Below are positions 17,265 through 26,147 of a DNA stretch of 43,290 nt, piece after piece. The stretch is from Gemmatimonadaceae bacterium. GTDB taxonomy: Bacteria; Gemmatimonadota; Gemmatimonadetes; Gemmatimonadales; Gemmatimonadaceae. The stretch is taken from NCBI GenBank assembly GCA_025450815.1, contig JANWLO010000045.1, forward strand, positions 1 to 43,290. The letters run 5' to 3'. The position numbers and the translations under genes are program-made. The notes below the pieces were generated by a model that worked only from the letters and a program-made list of their open reading frames with translations, made no database searches and was not told the DNA's origin. Each line of letters begins with the position of its first letter. The stretch's first letter is position 1.

Positions 17265-18446
17265 CTAGTAGGTGGAGATGATGCGCCGAAGCGCGTTGGT
17301 GCGGCGGTCGAGAATGAATGTATGGTGGTCGTGCGAGACGAGCGCGGAGGCGAAGCCGAGGGAGCGAGCGAGTCCGAAGGTGTGCGGCCCGTCGGCGTTC
17401 AGGTCCACCAGATAGACCCCCTCGGGGCCCGCGGCGACGAACATCCGCGAGCCGTCGATCGAGACATCGTAGGCGAAGCGAGCGCCGGTCCACACGTTGC
17501 GTTCCTTTGGATGCGCGGCGTCCGTGATGTCGAAGATCGCCACGCCCTTCTCGCCCATCGCAACCGCGGCTACTCCCTCATCTATGACCATGCGCAGCCC
17601 GATGCCGGGGAGGGGGACGGAGCCGATGAGCACGAGGCTGTCGCCGGTGAGATGGAGTGCGACGAGCTCGCGGTCCGTGGACGCCCAGATCACCGCTCGC
17701 GCCTCATCCAATGCGAGATCGCGAACGGGGGCGCTCAGCGTGGTGCCGGGCCAGGGTCGCTCGGAATCCGCGGTGACCGGCACGATTTCGACACGATTGT
17801 CGACCGCGACGAAAATGCGCGTGTCGGCCGCGGCGATCGAGCTGACGCCCGCCCGTCCAACCAGAATCCCGGGCCCCCTAACGGGCGGGTAGAGGTAGAG
17901 GCCGCTCCGCGAGCCGATCGCGAGCCATCCCGTTCCCGGAGCCAGCGCGAGCGCATCGACGCCATGGAGTCCGTTCGCGCGATGTCCCATGGGCGCGAGC
18001 CGAGGGTCGCTGGCCGAGAATAGCTGGACGCCGGCGCTCCCGCCGATCGCGACCTCGGAGTCGCGTACGGCGAGCACGCTTGGGTCGCCTTCGAGCTGGA
18101 TGGCCACGTTCGGGATTCGGAGCGCCGGGGCGCCGCGGTAGTTTACGGCGCGGCGCTCGTCGAACTGGCGTCCGACGAAGAAGCCCGCCAGACCGCCGGC
18201 TGCGGCCCCCACCAGCGTCATCCCCGAACCTGGCTGCTTGCCGCCCCGGCTAAAGCCGAAGCCGGCGAGACCGCCGATGATGGCGCCGGCGATTCCCAGC
18301 ACCAGCGACCTGGGCTTGGGGCGCGTCACGGTGCCCACAGCGCTGCTGTCGCTGGAGCGCTGGGCGCGGAGCTCGGGGGCCGTGCCAGCCAGCGCCAGAG
18401 GCACGAGCAGGAGGGCCGCCCGCCGGGGAATTGAGTGGCGGTGCAC
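17265..18446 (-). CDS. Secreted beta-propeller-like (LVIVD-type repeat) protein
   Basis: 393 residues from a GTG at 18446, chosen because TGGGG precedes it and it gives a clean signal peptide (RRAALLLVPLALAGTAPELRAQ). An ATG at 18482 would add 12 residues before the signal. After the signal come two glycine-rich hydrophobic segments (LVLGIAGAIIGGLAGFGFS and LVGAAAGGLAGFFVGRQF), like glycine-zipper membrane segments. Then follow about seven degenerate 40-residue repeats (VAAVAMGEKGVAIFDITDAA, RMFVAAGPEGVYLVDLNADG), each shaped like a propeller blade. LVIVD-repeat proteins are surface or periplasmic with unknown role. It is upstream of, and probably co-transcribed with, the DsbA-like gene. Confidence 0.7.
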   Translation of the reverse strand: MHRHSIPRRAALLLVPLALAGTAPELRAQRSSDSSAVGTVTRPKPRSLVLGIAGAIIGGLAGFGFSRGGKQPGSGMTLVGAAAGGLAGFFVGRQFDERRAVNYRGAPALRIPNVAIQLEGDPSVLAVRDSEVAIGGSAGVQLFSASDPRLAPMGHRANGLHGVDALALAPGTGWLAIGSRSGLYLYPPVRGPGILVGRAGVSSIAAADTRIFVAVDNRVEIVPVTADSERPWPGTTLSAPVRDLALDEARAVIWASTDRELVALHLTGDSLVLIGSVPLPGIGLRMVIDEGVAAVAMGEKGVAIFDITDAAHPKERNVWTGARFAYDVSIDGSRMFVAAGPEGVYLVDLNADGPHTFGLARSLGFASALVSHDHHTFILDRRTNALRRIISTY

Positions 18447-18543
18447 GCCCCAACATACCGGATGTCGGGGGCCAAACGCCACGCCCCGGATTCGGGGTCC
18501 GAATTCGGCTATAATCCATGTGGTGGCACACTTTACGAGATTC

Positions 18544-18572
18544 TTGCACTGTGCGCTGCCACACTTTATGTT
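18544..18572 (+). promoter_or_regulatory. Candidate promoter of the first susCD pair
   Basis: TTGCAC (18544-18549), a 17-nt spacer, TATGTT (18567-18572). This would leave a leader of about 255 nt before the susC ATG, similar in length to that of the second susC. A TATAAT at 18510-18515 lacks a -35 partner at a good distance. Confidence 0.45.
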
Positions 18573-18656
18573 CGTGACTGTTCGGTGACGTCATCAAGCG
18601 GATCCATCGGCGTCATCGTCGAACTCGGCTACTTCGTGGAACATGTGCGCTGCGCT

Positions 18657-18693
18657 TGCGGCGGCGTGTTCTCATGCGTGTCGTGCCGCCGCA
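18657..18693 (+). promoter_or_regulatory. Hairpin in the susC leader
   Basis: TGCGGCGGC (18657-18665) and GCCGCCGCA (18685-18693) form a perfect 9-bp stem with a 19-nt loop, between the candidate promoter and the susC start. No T-run follows. It may be a leader structure; the surrounding small open frame is Cys-rich but has no ribosome site. Confidence 0.35.
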
Positions 18694-18836
18694 TGCAGTG
18701 TCACCGCTAACGGGAGGGAAGACGCAAAGCGGAACGAGTCCGAGGCGCCACGCGATCTTCGCGTACGCTCGAAAGCCAACCAGACAGGCATGATCGTCGT
18801 CCACACACCTTTTGGAAGAGGTGGCAAGGAGGAAGC

Positions 18837-21800
18837 ATGGGACGTTCTGTTAGGTCAGTTATAGCCGTCGTGCTCGCACTCTTCGCGCTCCCGGCATTCG
18901 CCGCAGCGCAAGAGGGAGTCACGATCAGCGGAAAAGTCACCAGCGATGCTGGTGCTCCGCTTAGTTCGGCCAGTGTGCTCGTAGATGGAATGGGCGTCGG
19001 CACGATCTCTCGTGACGACGGCCGCTATTCGTTCGTAGTTCCGGCCGCCCGCGCGCATGGGCAGCAGGCGCAGCTCACCGCCAAGTTGATCGGCTACAAG
19101 GCGAAGAGCGTCACGATCACGCTCGCGGGTTCGATCGCGCAGGACTTCGTGCTCGAGTCCAACCCGCTGCAGCTTGGCGTCGTGATCGTCACGGGCGCAG
19201 GTACGACGAACACCGTGGAGAAGATCAGCACCGCGATCAACTCCGTCGACTCGTCAGCGATCTCGCGGTCCAACGAGTCGCAGAACATCGTCTCGGCGCT
19301 ATCTGCGCAGGCTCCGAACGTCGTCGTCAACACACAGGGTGGTGACCCGGGTTCGTCTGCGTATATCCTCATCCGCGGCGCCAAGTCGCTGCAAGGCACC
19401 AACCAGCCGCTCTTTGTGGTTGATGGCACGCCGATCGACAACACAACTGAGTCCACGATGGGCGGCGATGCGAGCACTGTGACGCAGAACCGTGCTGCCG
19501 ACATCAATCCGAACGATGTCGAGTCGGTCCAGATCCTCAAGGGCTCGGCGGCTGGCGCGATTTACGGCGCGCGCGCGGCGAACGGCGTGGTGCTCATAAC
19601 GACCAAGTCGGGCCATCCGGGCTCGACCCGCTACTCGCTCGCCTCGAAGACGTCATTCGACAAGGTTTCCAAGGAATACCCGCTGCAGCGTCTCTACGGC
19701 CAGGGGTCCTACGGCGTGGATGCGCATTGCCGCTCGGGCGGCGTGAACAACGATGATCTTCCGAATTGCTCTCCGGTTGCACCCAACTTCGCCGGGACTT
19801 CCTATGGCTCCGCGACGCGGTCCTGGGGCGCGGCGATCGATCCGAGCACGCCCGTCTACAATCACGCAACCGAGATCTACGACACGGGATTGACGTTCGA
19901 CAACACCCTGACCATGTCGGGTGGCAGTGACCGGACAACCTTCTACCTCTCCGCTGGCTCGACCAACCAGAACGGTGTGATCGTTGGCCCGAACAACCGA
20001 TATGATCGCACGACTGTTCGTCTGAAGGCAACGCATCAACTTCTGAGCTCCCTCAACCTCGGCGGTAATCTTTCATACGCCGATGGCCGCGGTAACTATG
20101 TGCAAAAGGGCTCCAATACGGACGGCCTCCTCCTCGGCGCGCTTCGCACGCCGCCGAATTTCAACAACCTCCCGTATTTGAACCCGATCTCCGGTCTGCA
20201 GCAGTCCTACCGCTTCCGGAACCCAACGCCTGCGAGCGTCACCTCGAGCCGCGGCTATGACAACCCGTTCTTCACTTTGAACAGTGATGGAAACAAGAGC
20301 GAGTTGGGTCGCTTCATCGGAAACCTCACCGGTGACTGGTCGCCTCTCGACTGGCTCAAGGTGAACGAAACTCTTGGCGCCGACTATTACAACGACTGGC
20401 GTCTCGAGGCGCTTCCGCAGAGTTCTTCCGGCGATCCAATTGGTCTCGTAACGCGCGAGGACATCAACAATCTCGTGCTCGATCACAACCTCACGGCGAC
20501 CGCCTCGCACACTTTTTCACCCAGCTTTGCGGGCACGCTGACGCTTGGCCAGAACCTGGACTCCCGTCGGCGTCGCGACACGTTCATTCAGGGTGAACAG
20601 CTCAAGACGGCGAGCCCGCTGGCGATTCAGAACACCGTCAGCTACTCGCCGAACGAAGCACGCTCGCTCGAGCACACTGAGTCGTACTTTGCTCAGGCGA
20701 CGGCAGACCTGTTCGACCAGCTCTACCTCAACGGCGCCGTGCGCAACGACGGCTTTTCCACGTTCGGCGTCAGCGATCGCCGCGCATGGTTTCCGAAGGT
20801 TGGTGCTTCGTGGGTCTTCACCAACGCGCTCGGCAACAAGGATCAGAAGGGTTTCCTCAGCTACGGGAAGCTCCGCGCGGGATACGGAGAGACGGGCAAG
20901 GAGCCGGGCGTGTATCAAACGATCACGGCGCTCTCGCTCACGACGCAGTTCGGCTCCGGCTTCGGCGACCTTGTTAACGAGTCGCAGAGTGGGTTGCCGG
21001 GCGTCATCACGGCGTTCGCCGCTGGCAACAGCAACCTGAAGCCCGAGCGCACCAAAGAGTACGAGGGTGGAGTCGATTTCGGACTCCTCGATCAGAAGGT
21101 CGACGCAGGTATTACGTACTACAACGACAAGTCCACGGACGCCATTCTGCAGATTCCTACCAACGGTGCCTCCACGGGCTTCGGAGCGAAGCTCGCGAAC
21201 GGCGCGGTGATTACTAACAAGGGCTGGGAGGCGACGCTGAACGCCCGCCCAGTGACCGGTGCTAACTTCGCGTGGGACTTCGGTCTCCAGTGGGGCAAGA
21301 ACACGAACCACGTCGTCAGTCTTCAGGGTGCGGAGTTCATTACCTTCAACAACGAAGGATTTACCGGCGCGATCGGCGCCGCAGTGGCTGGCGCCGGCAC
21401 CGGAGTGGTGCTTGGCGAGGACTTCGTTCGCTGCGGTCGTGGCCTGAAATTCGACCCGGGCACCGGCTCAGTCGTCGATTTCGACGCGGAGTGCGGCAGC
21501 GCTCCCAAGGGTGCTCTGTACCTCGACGCTAGTGGCTACCCGGTTACCGATCCGACTCAGCGCGTGATCGCGGACGCGACGCCGGATTGGAGCGGAAGCT
21601 TTCACACGAACTTCCGTATCTACAAGCGCTTCCAGATTGGCGGACTGCTCGACGTTCGCCATGGCGGAAGCATTTGGAACGGAACGCGTGGCGCCCTCTA
21701 TTCCTTCGGCACGCACAAGGATACCGAGATTCGCACGGTAACCGACGGCACGTTCTGCAAGAACTTCCAGCAGGACATCAATCCGGTCTGCGGCGGTCCG

Positions 21801-22148
21801 GGCGTAGGCGTCGTCGCCTTCGCATCGGAGGCAGATTGGCAGAACTGGTTCACGGGTCCTGGCGGAAGCGCCGGAGAAGTGCAGACACAGTTCGTCGAGT
21901 CCGCGAGCTTCGTCAAGCTTCGCGAAATCAGTGTCGCGTACTCCGCGGATCAGAAGTGGGTACAGTCCGTCGGGTTTTCCTCGATCGATTTCCGCGTGGC
22001 GGGGCGCAATCTCCACACGTGGTCCAACTACAAGGGCCTCGATCCCGAGTCCAACCTCGGCGGTGCCGAGTTCCTGACACAGGGAATCGACTATTTCAAT
22101 GGTCCGCAAACTCGCTCAATCGTTGTTTCGATTGGGCTCAACAAATAA
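18837..22148 (+). CDS. SusC/RagA-type TonB-dependent outer-membrane receptor
   Basis: 1103 residues, full length. AAGGAGGAAG precedes the ATG. A signal peptide (SVIAVVLALFALPAFAAAQ) is followed by a CarboxypepD_reg-like domain (residues 27-115, ISGKVTSDAGAPLSSASVLV). The plug (about 120-260) holds the SusC hallmarks GDPGSSAYILIRGAKSL, QPLFVVDGTPIDN and KGSAAGAIYGARAANGVVLI. The rest is a 22-strand barrel ending in RSIVVSIGLNK. Such receptors take up oligosaccharides or peptides across the outer membrane with a SusD lipoprotein lid and TonB-ExbBD energy. The susD gene follows after 15 bp. No glycosidase or peptidase partner is in the window, so the substrate is unknown. A second SusC starts at 40934. 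Confidence 0.95.
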   Translation: MGRSVRSVIAVVLALFALPAFAAAQEGVTISGKVTSDAGAPLSSASVLVDGMGVGTISRDDGRYSFVVPAARAHGQQAQLTAKLIGYKAKSVTITLAGSIAQDFVLESNPLQLGVVIVTGAGTTNTVEKISTAINSVDSSAISRSNESQNIVSALSAQAPNVVVNTQGGDPGSSAYILIRGAKSLQGTNQPLFVVDGTPIDNTTESTMGGDASTVTQNRAADINPNDVESVQILKGSAAGAIYGARAANGVVLITTKSGHPGSTRYSLASKTSFDKVSKEYPLQRLYGQGSYGVDAHCRSGGVNNDDLPNCSPVAPNFAGTSYGSATRSWGAAIDPSTPVYNHATEIYDTGLTFDNTLTMSGGSDRTTFYLSAGSTNQNGVIVGPNNRYDRTTVRLKATHQLLSSLNLGGNLSYADGRGNYVQKGSNTDGLLLGALRTPPNFNNLPYLNPISGLQQSYRFRNPTPASVTSSRGYDNPFFTLNSDGNKSELGRFIGNLTGDWSPLDWLKVNETLGADYYNDWRLEALPQSSSGDPIGLVTREDINNLVLDHNLTATASHTFSPSFAGTLTLGQNLDSRRRRDTFIQGEQLKTASPLAIQNTVSYSPNEARSLEHTESYFAQATADLFDQLYLNGAVRNDGFSTFGVSDRRAWFPKVGASWVFTNALGNKDQKGFLSYGKLRAGYGETGKEPGVYQTITALSLTTQFGSGFGDLVNESQSGLPGVITAFAAGNSNLKPERTKEYEGGVDFGLLDQKVDAGITYYNDKSTDAILQIPTNGASTGFGAKLANGAVITNKGWEATLNARPVTGANFAWDFGLQWGKNTNHVVSLQGAEFITFNNEGFTGAIGAAVAGAGTGVVLGEDFVRCGRGLKFDPGTGSVVDFDAECGSAPKGALYLDASGYPVTDPTQRVIADATPDWSGSFHTNFRIYKRFQIGGLLDVRHGGSIWNGTRGALYSFGTHKDTEIRTVTDGTFCKNFQQDINPVCGGPGVGVVAFASEADWQNWFTGPGGSAGEVQTQFVESASFVKLREISVAYSADQKWVQSVGFSSIDFRVAGRNLHTWSNYKGLDPESNLGGAEFLTQGIDYFNGPQTRSIVVSIGLNK

Positions 22149-22163
22149 TCGAGGAGACCTAAG

Positions 22164-23552
22164 GTGAATACTGCCAAGAGGTTTGCACTCCTCGGCGTAC
22201 TGGCAATGGCCGGAACGATAGGAGCGTGCAACAATTTTCTGACCGGTGGCGAGCTAAGCACCGATCCTAACCGTCCAACCTCCGGAACGCCGCAGTCGCG
22301 TTTCGAAGCGACTCAGCCGTCGCTCTGGGCTCTACTCTCGAGCGATTTGGCTCGTGTGACGAGCGTGTGGATGCAGCAGCTGGAAGGGATCAACTTCCAG
22401 TACACGTCGGTGAACATTTACGTGCACGACGAATCCACAACCGGTGGACTACAAGCCGGATTGTATACTGGTGGCGGTCTCGTGGATCTTCGCGAGGTCG
22501 AGAGCGAGTCAGTCGCGTCAGGCGATTCATTGCTGCTTGGTCAAGCGCAGATCGTGGAAGCATTCATGATCGGCACTGGTGCGGACCTGTTCGGTGACCT
22601 GGTCTACTCACAGGCGCTCACGAACACTCCAAATCCGACGCTGGACAATCAGCTCGACGTCTACGATGCCGTGCAAACCTTGCTCACCACGGGTATCGGC
22701 AACCTCACCGCAACAGGACCCACGAATTTCGGTGCGGGTACGTCAGACCTGGTGTACGGCAACAGCAGGGCAAAGTGGACGGCGCTCGCACACACGCTAA
22801 AGGCGCGCTTCTTCCTGCACACGGCAGAAGTGCGGCCGGCCGCATATGCGCAAGCGTTGGCCGAGGCGCAGCTTGGAATCACCTCAACCACGGGTGATTA
22901 CAAGGCAATCTGGTCGGGATCGCTTGCCGAGCAGAACTTCTGGTTTCAGTTCTTCGTCAATCAGAGGGCCGGTTACATTGTGCCTGGACCGTTTTTCGTG
23001 AATCTGCTCAAGACGAACAGTGATCCACGGCTGACGGAGTACTTTGCGGTTGACGGCGCCAACAACGCGGTTGATTTGAGTGCAACACGACTCGACCCAA
23101 CGTTCTCACAGCCTCTCGTAACAGCCCAGGAGAACTCGCTCATCTGGGCGGAATCAGCGTATCGCACTGGCTCGACTGGTCCGGCATTGTCCGAGCTGAA
23201 TATCGCCCGTGCCCAGGCGGACACAGTGTGCAGCGCGGAAACCGGTTCATCCTGCGGCATTGGGCCTGAAGCAGCCGCCGGCAGCGCACTTCTCAAAGCC
23301 ATTCTCACGGAGAAGTACATCGCCGAGTTCCAGAACATCGAAGCATGGAACGATTACAAGCGCACCTGCTTCCCGAATCTCACGCCGACGGTCGCGGGCC
23401 TGATTATTCCCGCCCGGTTCTTCTACGACACGTCGGAGCGTCAGACGGACACGAACATCCCGGTCCCGGGCGCTCAGCCCACCCGGAATGCAAACGATCC
23501 GGCGAATGCGTTCGACGATTTCGGCGTAGCCTGCAAGGGACAGACTCCATGA
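22164..23552 (+). CDS. SusD/RagB-type outer-membrane lipoprotein
   Basis: 462 residues from a GTG start 15 bp after susC, with GAGGAG upstream. A lipoprotein signal ends IGAC (Cys22). The body is helical and TPR-like, as in SusD: PNRPTSGTPQSRFEATQPSL, a central FGDLVYSQAL, the domain-typical AKWTALAHTLKARFFLHTAEV, and a C-terminal LTEKYIAEFQNIEAWNDYKR before the proline-rich end. SusD proteins bind the ligand at the cell surface and close over SusC. It is 462 residues, within the family's usual range. A strong terminator follows 70 nt later, so susC-susD is a two-gene operon. Confidence 0.93.
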   Translation: MNTAKRFALLGVLAMAGTIGACNNFLTGGELSTDPNRPTSGTPQSRFEATQPSLWALLSSDLARVTSVWMQQLEGINFQYTSVNIYVHDESTTGGLQAGLYTGGGLVDLREVESESVASGDSLLLGQAQIVEAFMIGTGADLFGDLVYSQALTNTPNPTLDNQLDVYDAVQTLLTTGIGNLTATGPTNFGAGTSDLVYGNSRAKWTALAHTLKARFFLHTAEVRPAAYAQALAEAQLGITSTTGDYKAIWSGSLAEQNFWFQFFVNQRAGYIVPGPFFVNLLKTNSDPRLTEYFAVDGANNAVDLSATRLDPTFSQPLVTAQENSLIWAESAYRTGSTGPALSELNIARAQADTVCSAETGSSCGIGPEAAAGSALLKAILTEKYIAEFQNIEAWNDYKRTCFPNLTPTVAGLIIPARFFYDTSERQTDTNIPVPGAQPTRNANDPANAFDDFGVACKGQTP

Positions 23553-23615
23553 TGATCGGTTAAGATGCAGCCAGGATCGCAGTCGGTCCTGGCGGCGTCT
23601 CCGAGCTTTGGCTGT

Positions 23616-23664
23616 AAAAAAGCGGCCCGGTATGCCTTCGCGGCGTACCGGGTCGTTTTCTTTA
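23616..23664 (+). terminator. Rho-independent terminator of the susCD operon
   Basis: A 14-bp stem (23623-23636 with 23642-23655, two G-U pairs) and a 5-nt loop TTCGC, then TTTTCTTT. An A-run (GTAAAAAAG) just before the stem means it could also work on the other strand. A shorter stem (GCCAGGA/TCCTGGC, 23570-23593) precedes it. Confidence 0.9.
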
Positions 23665-23687
23665 TTCCCTCTTCATCGCCACTGCTC

Positions 23688-23718
23688 TTGACGGCTCCGC
23701 GTCTCAGGGCGGTATATT
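23688..23718 (+). promoter_or_regulatory. Candidate promoter of the small lipoprotein gene
   Basis: TTGACG (23688-23693) and TATATT (23713-23718) with a 19-nt spacer, slightly long. It lies between the susCD terminator and the ATG at 23745, so the lipoprotein gene is probably a separate transcript with a short leader. Confidence 0.55.
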
Positions 23719-23744
23719 GTGCGTATCCATCGATCGAGGATTAC

Positions 23745-24185
23745 ATGCGCGTTCGGCTCTCGCTCTGTTCGGCCGCCATCATGCTGTGCGGATGCTATGC
23801 ATCCTTCCCGATCGACATCGCGCAGGCGAAACCGGGCACCAAGCTACGCGTCAGTCTAACCGACGCGGGATCCGACAGCCTGGCTCGATATCTCGGCCCC
23901 GGAGTCGAATCAGTCGACGGCAAGCTGCTCAGGAGCACGGACACCGATCTTTCTCTCGGCGTCTCTCAGATCTCGATGCGGTCGGGTATCGATCAGTTCT
24001 GGAAGGGGGAATCAGTCGTTCTTCCGAAGTATTCGGTGGCCACCGTTCTCGAGCGCCGGCTGTCCAAACCACGCACGTTCCTGCTCGCCGGCGCCATCAT
24101 CGCCGCGCTCGCGAGCGTCAAGCTTTCGGGAGTCGGAGGGAGCAACGGCGCACCCAACTCGCACGGCGGAGGCGGGCCCAAGTAA
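23745..24185 (+). CDS. Small lipoprotein with C-terminal membrane segment (uncharacterised)
   Basis: 146 residues from the ATG at 23745, with GAGGA 4 nt before it. The upstream open frame overlaps the terminator and is not coding. The N-terminus is a lipoprotein signal ending LCGC (Cys18). A beta-rich segment follows (GTKLRVSLTDAGSDSLARYL, LLRSTDTDLSLGVSQI). Near the end comes one hydrophobic span (FLLAGAIIAALASVKL) and a Gly/Asn-rich tail (SNGAPNSHGGGGPK). I do not recognise the family. It converges on the next gene with 22 bp between stops. Confidence 0.7.
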   Translation: MRVRLSLCSAAIMLCGCYASFPIDIAQAKPGTKLRVSLTDAGSDSLARYLGPGVESVDGKLLRSTDTDLSLGVSQISMRSGIDQFWKGESVVLPKYSVATVLERRLSKPRTFLLAGAIIAALASVKLSGVGGSNGAPNSHGGGGPK

Positions 24186-24207
24186 TGCGAGCAGGGCTTA
24201 GCGACGA

Positions 24208-24579
24208 TCAGTATGTCGACAGCGTGGCCCGCTCCAGATTCGTCTCCAGCGTCCAGTTGATCTGCATGCCCGCCCGGTATGACATCGTCTCGCTGTCCAA
24301 GGTGCCTGGCAGCGCGATGGCGTGCGCCTCCAGTTGCAGCTGGCCGGCACTTCCAATTATCCGCCATGGAATCGTAAACGTCGCGTCGCTCGCCGCCGTC
24401 ACCGTGCCCAGCCGCGTGCGCTGACCGTCATGGAGCAGGAAGATGTTTACGTCCCCCCAGTGATGGTTTTCGACGTGCACCGTGGAATCAACCGCTCCCT
24501 GATAACCGTCCGAAACACTCCTGTGGACGCAACCCGCCACCATTCCCACGACCATCAGCATCGCAAGCCAGTTCCGCAT
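24208..24579 (-). CDS. Small lipoprotein (uncharacterised)
   Basis: 123 residues on the minus strand with a strong ribosome site (GGAGG, 5 nt before ATG). The signal ends VAGC (Cys17). The remainder alternates short beta strands (VDSTVHVENHHWGDVNIFLL, FTIPWRIIGSAGQLQLEAHA), resembling a small beta-sandwich or barrel-like periplasmic domain. I do not recognise the family. It converges with the lipoprotein at 23745-24185 and is divergent from the ten-gene block starting at 24889. Confidence 0.75.
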   Translation of the reverse strand: MRNWLAMLMVVGMVAGCVHRSVSDGYQGAVDSTVHVENHHWGDVNIFLLHDGQRTRLGTVTAASDATFTIPWRIIGSAGQLQLEAHAIALPGTLDSETMSYRAGMQINWTLETNLERATLSTY

Positions 24580-24888
24580 TGAAACCTCCGGACGCTCGGC
24601 GTCCCCTCGATGCGCCTAATCAGGCGCCTCGGCTCCCACCCGTCAAGGCATCTTTGTTCCGCTTCCGGTCGGTTCGGCGCCACCCCCTTTCGCCCCGCCG
24701 CCAATTGACCATACTGCTTGCGACCCCGACGGTGTATTATTACGTCGCAGGTCCCACCGGTTCGCCAGCGCTGTAACGTCTTAAGTAGTACGCGCGTCTA
24801 TGGATGCACCCGCCACGTGTCACTTTTTGCGCGCTTCGTGATACTGCGCGAGTACGCTGCACGTCTCCAATTACATGCTCGGAGGTTT
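24580..24888. other. Divergent intergenic region before the ten-gene envelope block
   Basis: This 309-bp gap must hold the promoters of both flanking genes. The only AT-rich spot is TGTATTATTAC near 24733-24743, a possible -10, but no -35 lies at the right distance (TTGACC at 24705 is 24 nt upstream of TATTAT). No gene or convincing repeat was seen. The ribosome site GGAGG (24881-24885) belongs to the next gene. Confidence 0.5.
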
Positions 24889-26130
24889 ATGCGCACGACG
24901 CGGTGGAAGATCGCACTCGTATCCAGCGCGCTGATCGGTGCGCACGCGAGCGCCCCCGCACTCGCGGCGCAGGACGCGACGCAGGATGCGCCGCCCCCCG
25001 CTGCCGCAGAGCAAATTCTCTATCCCGCCACACTCGACTACGGCACCGGGCTGATAGACATCCCCGTCGCCTGGGTCTCACCGACTTCCGGCGACGTCTG
25101 GATGCAGGCGTCCGGGAAAATCGTGTCGTACTGCGCAACGCCGTGCACCATCAACTTCGGCGACAAGCTCAACTCCAACTTCTCCATCGACACCCACTGG
25201 ATGCAACGCTTCTCCGTGGGTCTCTCCGTATACAGCCAGAACCCCGAGTGGGGATTCTTCGGTCAGGCGCTCGTGCTCAAGCAGCAGCCGAGCAAGGCGT
25301 GGCCGTCCATCGCGCTCGGCTTCCGCAATCTCGGCCCGTACAACCACGAAGAGCGTTTCCTCATCGGTCACGACATCTTCGTCTCGCCCTCCGGCGGAAT
25401 CAACGGCATCACACCGGGCTTCGCGCGCGACTTTCACACATCGCCCACCGTGTACGCCGTCGCTACGAAAGAGGCGACGTTCGGCAAGAGCTCCGCGAGC
25501 TTCAGCCTCGGTTACGGCAGCGGCATCTTCCACGATGACGGCGGACTGGGAAGCGCCTACAACGACAAGGGCACGATCGCAAAGGGCCTTTTCCTCGGCG
25601 CGCGCTACGCACTGCGCACGTCGGAGAACAGCAGCCTCACGATCCTCGCCGAGAACAACGGATTCGACTGGAACGCGGGCGTCGTCGGCAACTGGCGCGG
25701 ACTGTCGGCTGGCATCTACGGAACCGAGCTCGAGGAAGGCGGCAAGGATCCGAGCAAGGGCCCGCTCTACACGATTTACAACTACGCCAAGTTCAACGCT
25801 TCCATCGGCTACAGCGGCAACCTGCACGACATCGCGCACGGCACGATTCTCCGTGCGCGCATCGGTGAGCTCGAGCAGGAGCAGCTGCGGCTTCGCGCGC
25901 AGATCGCGCAGCGCGAGCACAAGATCGAGGATTTGCAGGTCGCTCTCTCGAAGGCGCAGGGCGGCGAGCTCGCCGAGGTTGCGAAGCGCCGCGAACAGCT
26001 CGACTCGCAAATTCAGGAAGAGCAGGAAGCGATCAAGCGCGCCGAAGAGCGGCTGAACGCGTTGCAGGGCGGAGCGCCACCACCACCAGCGCCCACGCCC
26101 CCGCCCAGCACCACCACGCCTCCGCGCTAA
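24889..26130 (+). CDS. Outer-membrane barrel with C-terminal coiled coil, paralogue 1
   Basis: 413 residues from the ATG at 24889, behind GGAGG. A signal peptide (KIALVSSALIGAHASAPALA) is followed by about 290 residues of barrel-like strands, including GLIDIPVAWVSPTSGDVWMQ, GLSVYSQNPEWGFFGQALVL and LGYGSGIFHDDGGLGSAYN. Residues about 320-390 form a long charged coiled coil (RIGELEQEQLRLRAQIAQRE), then a Pro/Thr tail (PPPPAPTPPPSTTTPPR). The next gene encodes a paralogue with the same three motifs and the same layout. A barrel followed by a coiled coil suggests a periplasmic arm that could touch the peptidoglycan or the TPR proteins encoded downstream. First gene of the ten-gene block; function unknown. 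Confidence 0.8.
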   Translation: MRTTRWKIALVSSALIGAHASAPALAAQDATQDAPPPAAAEQILYPATLDYGTGLIDIPVAWVSPTSGDVWMQASGKIVSYCATPCTINFGDKLNSNFSIDTHWMQRFSVGLSVYSQNPEWGFFGQALVLKQQPSKAWPSIALGFRNLGPYNHEERFLIGHDIFVSPSGGINGITPGFARDFHTSPTVYAVATKEATFGKSSASFSLGYGSGIFHDDGGLGSAYNDKGTIAKGLFLGARYALRTSENSSLTILAENNGFDWNAGVVGNWRGLSAGIYGTELEEGGKDPSKGPLYTIYNYAKFNASIGYSGNLHDIAHGTILRARIGELEQEQLRLRAQIAQREHKIEDLQVALSKAQGGELAEVAKRREQLDSQIQEEQEAIKRAEERLNALQGGAPPPPAPTPPPSTTTPPR

Positions 26131-26147
26131 CTCGACCCAGGTCAACG

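Noticed and set aside
16533-18023. 496-residue open frame on the plus strand opposite the DsbA-like and propeller genes
   Set aside because: No motif is visible, and the minus-strand genes have CPYC and lipobox motifs and signal peptides.
18435-18864. Two Cys-rich small open frames before susC (18435-18710 and 18643-18864)
   Set aside because: They overlap the candidate promoter or the susC start, have no ribosome site, and do not resemble known zinc-ribbon or peptide families closely.
24705-24740. Promoter TTGACC ... TATTAT before the ten-gene block
   Set aside because: The spacer is 24 nt, too long for sigma-70 recognition; I could not find a better pair.
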